This document shows positions 8,389 to 17,783 of a DNA stretch of 64,000 nt, piece by piece; position 1 is the stretch's first letter; the number at the start of each line of letters is the position of its first letter. Origin of the DNA: Thainema sp966674685 (GTDB lineage Bacteria > Cyanobacteriota > Cyanobacteriia > Phormidesmidales > Phormidesmidaceae); contig CBKWJC010000021.1 of assembly GCA_966674685.1 (NCBI GenBank), forward strand, positions 1-64,000. The letters run 5' to 3'. The position numbers and the translations under genes were made by a program. A model generated the notes under the pieces. It had not been told where the DNA came from. It saw nothing but the letters and a program-made list of their open reading frames with translations, and ran no database searches.

Positions 8389-9378
8389 TTAGGTAAGCTG
8401 GTGAACAAAGGGTGATATTGTTTGCACAAATTCAGCAGGCCGCTCATAGGGCAACACATTGCGCCCCGCCATGAATCGTCCCTCCACATGGGGCAAATGC
8501 TTGAGATAGTCCCTCATGCGATCTTGTGGCGATTCCTTCTTGCCAGAGCGACTGATACTTGAAGCCGTTTCACCAAATACGACTAGCGTGGGCTGGGAAA
8601 TCTGCTGCATCGCTTCCATATAGTCTCGTCGCCAAAAGCCTGCCAGGAAGGAAAAGACAGCATGACGACTGGCTGGGTCGGTTGCACCTGTTTGCAGCGT
8701 ATTTAGCCATTCCGCATCAACATCGGCTGCCTGATCAAAAAGCTGCTTAATTGAAAAAGAACGCAAAAACTCTTCGCGGCGGGCATAGCGGTAAAACGCT
8801 TGACCCAGGGGAGAATCGAACAGGCTCCACAACAGGCGATTTCGCCAGGTTGGGGATGGAGTGGTCATAATCGACCAGGCCGGAGGCCCAGCTAAGATGA
8901 AGCCTTTGACGAGTTCCAGGCTGTTAGACCGCTGACTTAATGCGATCGCAACCGGAAACAGCGCCCCCTGCGAAATCAAAATAACCGGGCGGCGAATCAC
9001 GGTTTGAATAAAATACTCTAGCTGCTCGGCCCAATCGGCTGGGTGGTAAGCCACATGGGGCATATCACTCTCGCCATTGCCCAACAAATCTGGATTATAT
9101 AGAGGCGCGGTTTCTCCAGCATCAAACCAAGCCTGAGCAAACCGCTGCCAAAATTGACGCGATAAGCCAACACCGATGGGATGAAGCAGCAGTATCGCAG
9201 GCTGATTCATCTCAGACGGATCGGAGAAACTAGAGTGATCCGAACTGCGATCGCAGGTGAGCACATCATAGGCACAACGATACCCACGCCAGTGGTAATA
9301 CTGTGTCTCCAGCGAGGATGGATGGCCAGCGCGGCTAGGGTCAACAGGTGGCGTAGATGTAGTTGGATCAGATGGCAT
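8389..9378 (-). CDS. Alpha/beta-hydrolase-fold protein
   Basis: A 329-residue protein with the alpha/beta-hydrolase layout: oxyanion-loop region LLLHPIGVGLSRQFW, then NPDLLGNGESDMP, then a nucleophile elbow VILISQGALFP with Ser in the expected place. The C-terminal position where most members have the catalytic His (G-H-x4-E-x-P) reads GRNVLPYERP, with Asn where His is expected. The start has GAGGGAA eight bases upstream. Because of the missing His the protein may be a non-hydrolytic or atypical member; substrate unknown. Confidence 0.8.
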   Translation of the reverse strand: MPSDPTTSTPPVDPSRAGHPSSLETQYYHWRGYRCAYDVLTCDRSSDHSSFSDPSEMNQPAILLLHPIGVGLSRQFWQRFAQAWFDAGETAPLYNPDLLGNGESDMPHVAYHPADWAEQLEYFIQTVIRRPVILISQGALFPVAIALSQRSNSLELVKGFILAGPPAWSIMTTPSPTWRNRLLWSLFDSPLGQAFYRYARREEFLRSFSIKQLFDQAADVDAEWLNTLQTGATDPASRHAVFSFLAGFWRRDYMEAMQQISQPTLVVFGETASSISRSGKKESPQDRMRDYLKHLPHVEGRFMAGRNVLPYERPAEFVQTISPFVHQLT

Positions 9379-9936
9379 AGTGTTTCCCTCAAATCACGCC
9401 GTTCAACTTCATATTAGACACTTTACTTCTAGTTGCAGCGATTTTAGATGAGCTATCGAGACGAAGCGGTGTTCCACCACTACTTGCGCGATCGCCAAAC
9501 CGCAAGGCCATCGGATTTTGCTGAATTTTGCCCAACACCAAAATCCGGCTCAAAACCTTGCCAATCCCTTAATCCCGCTAAATTCGAGCGTTTTATAGCC
9601 TATCGGGCGAAATCAGCGTATGCTTAGCAATAGTTGACATTTGTAAAGAAGCCAGAAAGGATTGATACAATCGTCCGGTTCTATAATTGGTGCTTACTTT
9701 GACAGGGTTCTATGCCCCTGGAACGTAAAGGGGATTTCATAGCATGCTGCTTTGTAGTCTGTACCTTTGAATAAGTGGTGTGCCAGTTAAAAATCTGTAG
9801 GATCACCCTGATCGAAGTGGAATATCATTCGATACGTTAGAGCAGAATAACCGAGCGATCTCATTATATTGAAACGATTTGGATTTCATGAAATACAGAG
9901 CTTGGCGATTGAGGAACTAGGTGAGAGGAGTGAGCT
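9379..9936. other. Long 5' region of the alpha-oxoamine synthase gene
   Basis: A 558-bp gap between divergent genes. TTTGACAGGGTTC near 9698 is a possible -35 element. Immediately after it, CTATGCCCCT and AGGGG...CATAG (about 9712-9745) can fold into an interrupted hairpin in the transcript. A structured leader is possible; I recognise no known riboswitch. Confidence 0.35.
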
Positions 9937-11217
9937 GTGCAAGTTGTTAAAGAATACGTCCAAAAGTGGTATCAAAGTGGCCTTGATCCGGACGAATACA
10001 TTTGTCATGCCAAAAACGGCAACATCGTCGATCTTGAGGAATCTGCCACTGGCATCCGGCGTCGCGTGCTGACCTTCTGCACCAACGATGTTCTCGGATT
10101 GGTTCAAGACAAATCCGTTCAGCAAGCTGCAATTGATTCGATTCAGCACTACGGGACATCCAATAGCTCTTGCTCCGTCTTGAGCGGTCGCATCGATCTC
10201 CATCGCCAGCTCGAAGATGAAATTTCAGACTTCAAGCATTTACCCCACACGCAGTTGTTTTTAAACGCGTGGATGGCTCTCCAGGCACTGATGGATGCCT
10301 ATTGCCATTTAGCTATTCCAGTGCCAGGTTTTCAGCACACTCGCGAAACGCTGATTTTGACGGATGTGCTGAATCACGGCTGCATTATTTCTGCCGTCAC
10401 CAATGCCGGAACTCGCTCCGGTAAGCTGTTTGGCCACAGCCCACGGGTACGAGTACGCGCCTATCGCCACTGCGATATGGAAGATTTAGCCCGCAAGCTG
10501 AAGCGCTATGCTCGACCGGGCGATCGCATTTTAGTGATCTCTGACGCCGTATTTTCAATGGATGGGGATGTTGTGCCCCTGCCGGAGATGATTGATATTC
10601 TCTCGGCCTACGAAGATACGACACTGGTGATGGATGAAGCCCATGCCAGTGGTGCGATTGGTGCAACTGGACGCGGTGTTTATGAGCATTTTGGCATCAC
10701 GCCTCAATATGCGCTAGATCGCGGCGTTGAGCCAATCATCATGACCACGTTCTCAAAGTTTGCCGCCTCTGCTGGAGCTGCAATTAGTTCCGCTACTGCC
10801 GAGCTAAAGCCGCTATTGAACGTATCGCCTACGTCGATTGGCACGATTTCCCTAGCGCCACCGCTAACAGCCGCCGCCCTCCAGAGTATTCGCCGCGTGC
10901 GGCAGTCCCCTGAACTGGTGCAGCGTTTGCAGGAAAATACCCGCTATCTGCGATCGCAACTAACAGCCAATGATTTCGAGGTGATCGGCGAAACCAACGT
11001 GTTACCCATTCTGCTCCCCGCTGAGATCAATCCCAAAGTCTTTGCTCGTCAGCTCATGGATACCCACGGCATTTGGGTTTCTCCCATCTGGTTCATTGCC
11101 AAGCCCCGCATCCGCGTGACGGCGAATGCACTCCACACCCGCGAGGAAATGGATCGCCTCGTTCAGGGTATGGTCGCCACCCGCGAAGCCATGTACAAGT
11201 CTACGATTAGTGCTTAA
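9937..11217 (+). CDS. Alpha-oxoamine synthase family PLP enzyme
   Basis: A 426-residue fold-type I aminotransferase related to 8-amino-7-oxononanoate synthase, glycine C-acetyltransferase and serine palmitoyltransferase. Visible features are FCTNDVLGL at the N terminus, GTSNSSCSVLSG, the cofactor-binding LVMDEAHASGAIGATGRG and the PLP lysine in TTFSKFAASAG. The enzymes condense an amino acid with an acyl-CoA. The start is GTG, with GAGGAG upstream. The usual small TGTH-type loop is replaced by LNHGCIISA, which makes a plain BioF assignment uncertain. It is transcribed alone, ending at a strong bidirectional terminator. Confidence 0.8.
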   Translation: MQVVKEYVQKWYQSGLDPDEYICHAKNGNIVDLEESATGIRRRVLTFCTNDVLGLVQDKSVQQAAIDSIQHYGTSNSSCSVLSGRIDLHRQLEDEISDFKHLPHTQLFLNAWMALQALMDAYCHLAIPVPGFQHTRETLILTDVLNHGCIISAVTNAGTRSGKLFGHSPRVRVRAYRHCDMEDLARKLKRYARPGDRILVISDAVFSMDGDVVPLPEMIDILSAYEDTTLVMDEAHASGAIGATGRGVYEHFGITPQYALDRGVEPIIMTTFSKFAASAGAAISSATAELKPLLNVSPTSIGTISLAPPLTAAALQSIRRVRQSPELVQRLQENTRYLRSQLTANDFEVIGETNVLPILLPAEINPKVFARQLMDTHGIWVSPIWFIAKPRIRVTANALHTREEMDRLVQGMVATREAMYKSTISA

Positions 11218-11230
11218 TCGCTGAACAATA

Positions 11231-11271
11231 ACAACAAGCCGCAGCTTGGTAACTAAGCTGCGGCTTGTTGT
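11231..11271. terminator. Bidirectional terminator
   Basis: The arms ACAACAAGCCGCAGCTT and AAGCTGCGGCTTGTTGT pair perfectly around a 7-base loop. It lies in the 57-bp gap between two convergent genes. Confidence 0.85.
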
Positions 11272-11274
11272 TTG

Positions 11275-12228
11275 CTATTTTTGCCCCTGCTGCATTTCTG
11301 CGTAGGCAGCATAAACCCCCTGGACGTTGTACCAGTTGAGAAATACCCGTGCCAGTTCCAGAGCCAATTGAGGCTGGTTGCGATTAATCAGCCATTGCAG
11401 GAGCGGAGCCATTGTCCGTTCATTCAGCTGCCCACCGAGTGAGAGCAAACCCCAAAGCACTCGATGCAGCCAGGTCATCTGGATCATCATGCGGACGTTC
11501 CAAGTGGGATGCTTTTGGTAGAACAGAACGCCCATGCGACCGCGCTGAATCTCTTTGTCAATCAAGTTAGGAATATCCGCTAGCTCAAAGGGGGGATGCC
11601 AGTGATAACCGACTGCGGCGGGACACTTGATCAGCTTTAATCCCAGCTTTTTCAGCCGCACTCCTAACTCCAAATCTTCCCAGCCGTAGAGCTGAAACCC
11701 CGTGTCAAATAAGCCCGCTTCCTCTAGCCAGTGTTTTGCGATCGCAACATTGCCCGTGGCGAAATAAGCAGCCGAGAAGTCCGTCACCTTGTAGGGTTCA
11801 GCCGTTGGATTGTCAAAATTGCAGGTATTGATCACCGCGCCATAGGTAAAACAGCGATCGCAACCTAGTTGAGCGTAACCCTGCTGGAGCGCATCGGCAT
11901 GGGACTGCAAAAAGCGTTCGGTGACGACTAGATCACTATCGATAAAGATAATCGTGTCACCCTGAGCCGCTTCAACCCCCAAATTACGCGCCGCAGATGG
12001 GCCAAGGTGCTCCTGCTGGAAGAGACGCACATGGGGAAATTCAGTCGCGGATTCAGTCAGCCACGCCACTGTCCCGTCCGTAGAACCGTCATCGACCACA
12101 ATAATTTCGTAATCTGCGATCGCGCTATCAGCCGGAATCGTTTGCTGCTCCATTGCCCGCAGACACTTTTCCAGAATTGGCTTGCGGTTATACGTCGGAA
12201 TAACAACGCTGAAAAATAAAGACTTCAT
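11275..12228 (-). CDS. Family 2 glycosyltransferase
   Basis: A 317-residue GT-A fold enzyme. The N terminus FFSVVIPTYNRKPILEKCL and DDGSTDGTVAW bind the nucleotide sugar; FIDSDLVVTE is the DxD-type metal motif; LYGWEDLELGVRLKKLG is the acceptor-side ED-containing motif typical of chondroitin-synthase-like GT2 enzymes. No membrane segment is obvious. I chose the ATG at 12228. It is divergent from the large GT2-adhesin fusion and may share a promoter region with it. Confidence 0.88.
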   Translation of the reverse strand: MKSLFFSVVIPTYNRKPILEKCLRAMEQQTIPADSAIADYEIIVVDDGSTDGTVAWLTESATEFPHVRLFQQEHLGPSAARNLGVEAAQGDTIIFIDSDLVVTERFLQSHADALQQGYAQLGCDRCFTYGAVINTCNFDNPTAEPYKVTDFSAAYFATGNVAIAKHWLEEAGLFDTGFQLYGWEDLELGVRLKKLGLKLIKCPAAVGYHWHPPFELADIPNLIDKEIQRGRMGVLFYQKHPTWNVRMMIQMTWLHRVLWGLLSLGGQLNERTMAPLLQWLINRNQPQLALELARVFLNWYNVQGVYAAYAEMQQGQK

Positions 12229-12435
12229 GGGCAAATTTTGTACGATTGAATCGATGCAAACGTGTAATTAGCGTATCAAGATTAACTCCAATGTTGCAGC
12301 GACAAGTAGGCTAGTTTGGCAAATGCGCCCGATGAATCTCCGTTCATCCCCTAAATTTTTTTGCGATTTCCCGATGTCATGAGTGGAATCGCGTAGCTTT
12401 AGAATACTCGGCTTATCCTTTTGTGGTCTCCTGTT
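12229..12435. promoter_or_regulatory. Shared divergent promoter region
   Basis: A 207-bp gap between the divergent GT2 gene and the GT2-TPS-CHAT gene. No clear -35/-10 pair or operator could be picked out by eye. Confidence 0.3.
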
Positions 12436-15400
12436 ATGATGACTGCTCCTGTCTCGCCTCTTGTTTCGCTGCTGATCACCAATCGCAACCGCGATCGCTA
12501 CTTGGCAACTGCGATTAAAAGTGTTCTAGCCCAAACGTTTAAGGACTTTGAGTTGATTATTTGGGATGATGGCTCCACCGATCGCTCGGTAGAGATTGCT
12601 CAGCAGTTCGCGACGCAGGATCAGCGGGTACGAATTATCGCCGCACCGCACCAAGGTATTCCTCGCTCCCGCACGGCTGCGATCGCACAGTTGACTGGAC
12701 GCTATCTCGGCTGGGTAGACAGCGACGACATCCTGGCTCCGACCGCACTAGCCGAAACGGTAGCCGTGCTGGAATCCAATCCCCGCGTTGGCCTGGTCTA
12801 CACTGACTATTTGGTGATGGACGCCGAAAGCCAGGTTACTGGACTCGGCTCCCGCTGCCAGATTCCCTATTCGCGAGAAGCGCTGCTACACAAGTTCATC
12901 ACTTTCCACTTTCGGTTGCTGCGCCGCTCGGTGTATGACCAAATTGGCGGCATTAACCTGGCCTTTCCCTATGCCTATGACTATGACCTCTGTTTGCGGC
13001 TGTCGGAAGTGACGGATGTTTATCCGCTGAAAAAACCGCTGTATTTCTATCGGTACTACGCTGCCAATAATTCTCACCGCAAAGCCGCTGAGCAAACCCA
13101 CTGGGCCTATTGCGCGGTGGAACAAGCGCTGAATCGACGACAGCGATTAATCGTTGATCAGGTTAATCAACCTGCTAGAATACGCCGCCGTACATTACCC
13201 GTGGCCGCTTCCGCCGTAGCTGCGATCGCACTTCCCTGGATCGGCTGGGCCACTCCAAGCTGGGGTAATACGCTCAATCCAGTGGGACTAGCTTCTGACA
13301 CCAACCTCATCGCACAGTCCATCACTCCTGCTGCTGATGGTACGGGTACTGTGGTCACGCCCAACGACAACCAGTACCAAATTACGGGCGGCTCATCCTC
13401 CAGCGATGGCACAAATCAGTTCCATAGTTTTGATCGATTTGGCCTAGAATCCAGCGAAAGCGCCAACTTCATCGCCCCACCGGAAACGATGAACGTTTTG
13501 GGCCGGATTACGGGCGGCGATGCGTCGGTGATCAATGGTTTACTGCAACTCACGGGCAGCAACGCCAATTTGTATTTAATTAATCCCAGTGGCATTCTAT
13601 TTGGAGCCAATGCAAGGCTCGACTTGCCCGGTTCGCTAACCGTCTCCACCGCAGATGGTCTACGCTTCGGCAACGGCTGGTGGAACGCAATTGGCACCAA
13701 CGACTACAGCAGCTTGGTGGGTGAGCCGAATGGCTATCGGTTTACGGTGGCAGAACCCGGTGCGATCGCAAATTTCGGCAATTTAACGGTAACGAATGGC
13801 TCACTGACGCTACTCGGTGGCACCGTCGTCAGCACAGGTGAGCTGTCCGCCCCCAATGGAGCGCTAACTGTTGCCGCTGTACCCGGTGAGAGCCTGGTGC
13901 AAATTAGTCAGCCAGGGAACTTACTCAGTCTCGAAGTTCAGCCCGCCAGTAATCCAGATACCGAAAACACCTGGACATTTCCCATACTCTCGCTGCCGGA
14001 ACTGCTGACAGGTCACGCAACAAGTGCTAACCAAATTGCCATCACTGATGATGGACAGGTTTATCTGACCAATGCCGATGCAGCAGTCACAAGCGGCGAT
14101 GTAGTGATACATGATGCCAATAGCGATCGCAGTTTAGTCTCAGCCCAACAAAACCTGTTTTTACCCGAAAGCACGATTATTACGGCGGGAGATCTGACAA
14201 TACAAGCAGGCGATACGGTACAGATTCGCGATACAGCCGCCAATCCGGTTTTACTCTCAGCAGGCAATGACCTAACCGTTCAGGGCAATCAGCAAATCGA
14301 TATCTTTGCTCTTAATCATGACCAAAGCGGCCTCGTTGCAGGTAATGACTTGACGCTGCGATCGGCCAATACGGTTGGTGGCGATGCCCACTATTGGTCA
14401 GGCGGCGATTTTCAGATTGAAACGCTAGATGGCAGTGAGGGCAGTTGGTTCAGCCCCTACGATCCAGTTGTCCGCTCGGCGGGTAACGTCTCGTTTGACA
14501 GCTACACCGGGGCTTCCCTGCATATCTTTGCGGGTGGAAGCGTCACCGTGACAGGCGACATCACGATTAATGCTCCAGATACTCCAGCAAATGCGATCGC
14601 AGAACCAGGCATCGGTTTATCTAACGGTTCGACGATTAACATTGATGGTGCCAGTGTGCCAACGCTTGATATTCGGGCCGGAACTACGGCAACAGCAGGG
14701 GCACCTCTGGTTCCACCGCCCGGTTCTGGCTTCACGCCCGGAAATCCCGTCCTAACCGCTGCGCCAACAGCCGCCAATATTACGATTGGTGGCAATATTC
14801 AGGTTGTACCGTTTAGCCTCAACGATCTGACTGAGGTTTTCTTAACAACCCAATATGCACCCAATGCCGTCGCTGGCGGAAACATCACCATTGGCGGCAC
14901 CATCAACACATCATCTCCGTTTGGAGGATACGGGGGCGATGTGGTGGTTGATGCGCGCGGAAATGTAGACATCGGCGGTCTGATCGATACTAGAGCCACA
15001 ACCCTTTTTGGAACTGCCAACGGTGGCGATGTCACCATTCTGGCTCCCAATGGACAAATCAGCGTTGATGCGATCAACACCTCTATTACAGTGTCAGCAG
15101 ACCCGGAGTTTGGGTTTGGCCCCTATGGTGGAGAAGCAGGCGATGTTACCTTATTCGCCAATGGTGACATCATTGCAGATGGGGCAATCACCACAAGTTC
15201 AGTCAGTATTCCTTCTTTTTCCGAAGCTCCGCCAGTTGGGGCAATTGGGGGGGATATCAACGTTGAATCAACGGCTGGATCAGTAAATCTGGCTAACTTA
15301 GACACTAGAGCTAACAGCGTGAGTGGAGATGATGGGCCTGATTTAACGGCGATCGCAGGGGATGTGAACGTAACTGCGGCCCAAAGCATCACTGTAGGAA

Positions 15401-17616
15401 CAATTTCAGCAAATGCGATCTCAACATCGCTGTATGGTGCAGAAGCAACCCTTGCCACGGGTGGAGCTGTTGCCCTCGCAGCAGGTTCAATACCAGGCCA
15501 AAGTGACCTCCAGTTCGGACAGATTGATACCAGCGCAACATCCAATAACGGTACGGGTGCAGGTGGTGCAGTGACAGTAACTGCCAGTGATGGCACCGTT
15601 CAAGGACTCGCGCAAGATGCATTGGGTCGCACTATTTACACGGGCGGAACAACCACGGGCGGAACCGTTGCCATTACCCATGACGGTGGCCCGAATAACG
15701 TGCCGTTTACGGTCGGTGATGCGTCAACGAATGGAACAGCAGGAGATATAGTCACAAACGATGATGCGATCGCATCTCCAACCGCCTTCCCCAATGCCGG
15801 AACCGAAACGGAACCCAACGGCACGATCAGCATCACATTTAATAACGTCGCGCCCACATTGAGCACAACGACCAATGCACTAACATCGCCGAGCAACACT
15901 CCCGTCACCTTTACGCTTGCCGGATTTACTCCAGCTACTGGTGACAGTAACGCCGATAATCTGACTTATCAGATCGGCAGTATTCTAACTGGTCAACTGT
16001 TCCGGGCAGATGGCACTACACCCGTGCTGGCAGGAGATACAGTCACCGTAGGAGAAACGTTGGTCTATATCTCCTCTGGTACAGCTACAACTGCAGTTGA
16101 TGCGTTCACGCTGATTGTCAACGATAGGCTAGCTGCATCCAATCCGGTCACGATTACTTTTCAAACTAATATAGATCCCCCCCCAGAAGAGCCGCCGCCA
16201 GAGGAACCGCCGCCAGAAGAACCACCACCGGAGGAACCGCCGCCAGAAGAACCACCTCCTACAGACATCACCCTGCCAGATCCCGTATGTCCACCATTTT
16301 GTGCTGGTCAGCCCCCCTTAGATGTCGATGAAAATCTTTCGGGAGGCGAGGTACTGCCACCGATTACCATTGATGAAGCTCAAGAAGTCCTACAAGACAT
16401 CGCCGATAAAACGGGCATCAAGCCCGCGCTGATCTATGTCAACTATTTGCCCGCAACACTAGCGGTCAATCCAGGCTTTTCGGAATTAGAAGCAACGGCG
16501 TCTCAGGAAGTCGCCAACTATTTAAATCGTTCAGATCAGTTGCGCGGCATTGCCCTCGATCTCGCACCCCAGCCTACCGATGAACTCGAACTCTTGTTAG
16601 TGACTGCCGACCAGCCTCCCGTGCGCTATCGGGTTCCAGGCGTTACGCGCCAACAGGTAGAAGCCGCAGCCGTTGATCTACAAACTCAACTGACCGACCC
16701 TCGTCTGATTCAATCTACGGCTTATCAAGCGTCTGCTCAGCAGCTCTATCAGTGGATTATTGGCACACTCCAAGCGGATTTGGTCGCTCAGGAAGTTGAA
16801 AATATTGCGTTTATCATGCCGTCTAAGTTGCGATCGCTACCCGTTGCAGCACTCTATGACGGTCAGCAGTTTTTAATTGAGCAATACAGTCTAGGGCTAA
16901 TGCCCAGCCTCAACCTGATTGACACCCGCTACGAAGATGTCCGCAACAGCCAAGTATTGGCAATGGGCACCGACAAGTTTAAAGACCTGCCTGCCCTGCC
17001 TGCCGTACCCGTTGAGCTAGCAGCCATCGGCGGCAGTTGGACAGGCGAAACTTTAGTAGACGAGGCTTTCACCATTGACAACTTGAAAAAGGAACGCCAG
17101 GAAACACCATTCGGTATCGTTCACATTGCTAGCCACGCCGAATTTCTGCCGGGTGATCCCAGCAACTCGTTTATTCAATTTAATGACCGACGACTGAGGC
17201 TCAGCGAATTACGAGAACTTGGTCTCAGTGAACCACCTGTGGAACTATTAGTCCTTAGCGCTTGTCGCACCGCAGTGGGCGATGAAGATGCTGAACTCGG
17301 CTTTGCAGGGCTGGCCTTGCAAGCAGGCGTCAAATCGGCGCTAGCGAGCCTTTGGTATGTCAGCGACGAGGGCACATTGGCGTTGATGACCGAGTTTTAT
17401 AATCAGCTTCAAACTTCACCAATCAAAGCAGAAGCCCTCCGCCAAACCCAAATCGCGATGCTTCGAGGCCAAGTGCAGCTCGACGAGCAAACGCTTGAAG
17501 ATGCCCGAGGATTAGGCTTTTCATTGCCGCCCGAGGTGCAAGAGACAGTTCGCGATCGCGACTTATCCCATCCGTTCTACTGGTCAGCATTCACTATGGT
17601 TGGGAGCCCCTGGTAA
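12436..17616 (+). CDS. GT2 domain fused to a two-partner-secretion adhesin with C-terminal CHAT protease
   Basis: One uninterrupted frame of 1726 residues. Residues about 5-225 are a complete GT2 domain (LLITNRNRDRYL, DDGSTDRSV, GWVDSDDIL, YAYDYDLCLRLSE). A Sec-like signal follows at about 250-280: three arginines, a hydrophobic stretch (AASAVAAIALPWIGWA) and a cleavage-like ATPSWG. Next is a TPS secretion domain with NLYLINPSGILFGANARLD, then a long Gly/Asn/Thr-rich beta-helix passenger, a cadherin-like segment (about 1145-1245), EPPPE repeats (about 1249-1275) and a CHAT peptidase domain with H1567 (HIASHAE) and C1610 (LSACRTAVG). TPS-CHAT proteins are secreted through an Omp85-type TpsB partner; none is in the window. 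The cytosolic GT2 domain ahead of an internal signal is unusual. The longer TTG start at 12421 is possible. Confidence 0.85.
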   Translation: MMTAPVSPLVSLLITNRNRDRYLATAIKSVLAQTFKDFELIIWDDGSTDRSVEIAQQFATQDQRVRIIAAPHQGIPRSRTAAIAQLTGRYLGWVDSDDILAPTALAETVAVLESNPRVGLVYTDYLVMDAESQVTGLGSRCQIPYSREALLHKFITFHFRLLRRSVYDQIGGINLAFPYAYDYDLCLRLSEVTDVYPLKKPLYFYRYYAANNSHRKAAEQTHWAYCAVEQALNRRQRLIVDQVNQPARIRRRTLPVAASAVAAIALPWIGWATPSWGNTLNPVGLASDTNLIAQSITPAADGTGTVVTPNDNQYQITGGSSSSDGTNQFHSFDRFGLESSESANFIAPPETMNVLGRITGGDASVINGLLQLTGSNANLYLINPSGILFGANARLDLPGSLTVSTADGLRFGNGWWNAIGTNDYSSLVGEPNGYRFTVAEPGAIANFGNLTVTNGSLTLLGGTVVSTGELSAPNGALTVAAVPGESLVQISQPGNLLSLEVQPASNPDTENTWTFPILSLPELLTGHATSANQIAITDDGQVYLTNADAAVTSGDVVIHDANSDRSLVSAQQNLFLPESTIITAGDLTIQAGDTVQIRDTAANPVLLSAGNDLTVQGNQQIDIFALNHDQSGLVAGNDLTLRSANTVGGDAHYWSGGDFQIETLDGSEGSWFSPYDPVVRSAGNVSFDSYTGASLHIFAGGSVTVTGDITINAPDTPANAIAEPGIGLSNGSTINIDGASVPTLDIRAGTTATAGAPLVPPPGSGFTPGNPVLTAAPTAANITIGGNIQVVPFSLNDLTEVFLTTQYAPNAVAGGNITIGGTINTSSPFGGYGGDVVVDARGNVDIGGLIDTRATTLFGTANGGDVTILAPNGQISVDAINTSITVSADPEFGFGPYGGEAGDVTLFANGDIIADGAITTSSVSIPSFSEAPPVGAIGGDINVESTAGSVNLANLDTRANSVSGDDGPDLTAIAGDVNVTAAQSITVGTISANAISTSLYGAEATLATGGAVALAAGSIPGQSDLQFGQIDTSATSNNGTGAGGAVTVTASDGTVQGLAQDALGRTIYTGGTTTGGTVAITHDGGPNNVPFTVGDASTNGTAGDIVTNDDAIASPTAFPNAGTETEPNGTISITFNNVAPTLSTTTNALTSPSNTPVTFTLAGFTPATGDSNADNLTYQIGSILTGQLFRADGTTPVLAGDTVTVGETLVYISSGTATTAVDAFTLIVNDRLAASNPVTITFQTNIDPPPEEPPPEEPPPEEPPPEEPPPEEPPPTDITLPDPVCPPFCAGQPPLDVDENLSGGEVLPPITIDEAQEVLQDIADKTGIKPALIYVNYLPATLAVNPGFSELEATASQEVANYLNRSDQLRGIALDLAPQPTDELELLLVTADQPPVRYRVPGVTRQQVEAAAVDLQTQLTDPRLIQSTAYQASAQQLYQWIIGTLQADLVAQEVENIAFIMPSKLRSLPVAALYDGQQFLIEQYSLGLMPSLNLIDTRYEDVRNSQVLAMGTDKFKDLPALPAVPVELAAIGGSWTGETLVDEAFTIDNLKKERQETPFGIVHIASHAEFLPGDPSNSFIQFNDRRLRLSELRELGLSEPPVELLVLSACRTAVGDEDAELGFAGLALQAGVKSALASLWYVSDEGTLALMTEFYNQLQTSPIKAEALRQTQIAMLRGQVQLDEQTLEDARGLGFSLPPEVQETVRDRDLSHPFYWSAFTMVGSPW

Positions 17617-17641
17617 TAGCCGTCAGGATAAAAACGCATAT

Positions 17642-17738
17642 GTATTCTGGGTAGTTCTCAAGCCGTAATGATTTTTGGTGGTGTGGGCGCTGCCCACACC
17701 ACCAAAAATCATTACCTACATCCCACTACCGTATTCTG
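17642..17738 (+). mobile_element. MITE-like hairpin element, family 3 (copy A), with 8-bp direct repeats
   Basis: The element proper is 17650-17730 (81 bp), starting GGTAGT and ending ACTACC. Inside is a perfect 24-bp-arm hairpin around the loop GCT (arm begins GTAATGATTTTTGGTGG). GTATTCTG occurs directly on both sides (17642-17649 and 17731-17738), consistent with an 8-bp target-site duplication. It lies just after the GT2-TPS-CHAT gene. An inverted copy with its own 8-bp repeats is at 34426-34517. Confidence 0.8.
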
Positions 17739-17773
17739 TACGAGCCTCGCGCTGTGAGGCTCGTACAGAATAC
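17731..17773. terminator. Perfect hairpin between convergent genes
   Basis: The 18-base arm GTATTCTGTACGAGCCTC pairs with GAGGCTCGTACAGAATAC around a 7-base loop. It lies between the convergent GT2-TPS-CHAT and peroxiredoxin genes and probably ends both. Its left arm starts with the octamer that is duplicated across the neighbouring element. Confidence 0.75.
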
Positions 17774-17783
17774 ATCAGTTTCC

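Noticed and set aside
12421..12435. TTG start five codons earlier for the GT2-TPS-CHAT gene
   Set aside because: No ribosome site supports it and an ATG follows immediately; kept only as an alternative.
14502..15908. Several long minus-strand frames inside the adhesin gene
   Set aside because: They mirror the Gly/Thr-rich repeats of the real gene and have no independent features.
16180..16262. Proline/glutamate repeats as a separate repeat locus
   Set aside because: They encode the EPPPE stalk of the adhesin in frame and need no other explanation.
17642..17773. Treating the two adjacent hairpins as a CRISPR-like array
   Set aside because: Only two different palindromes are present, with no regular repeats or spacers and no cas genes.
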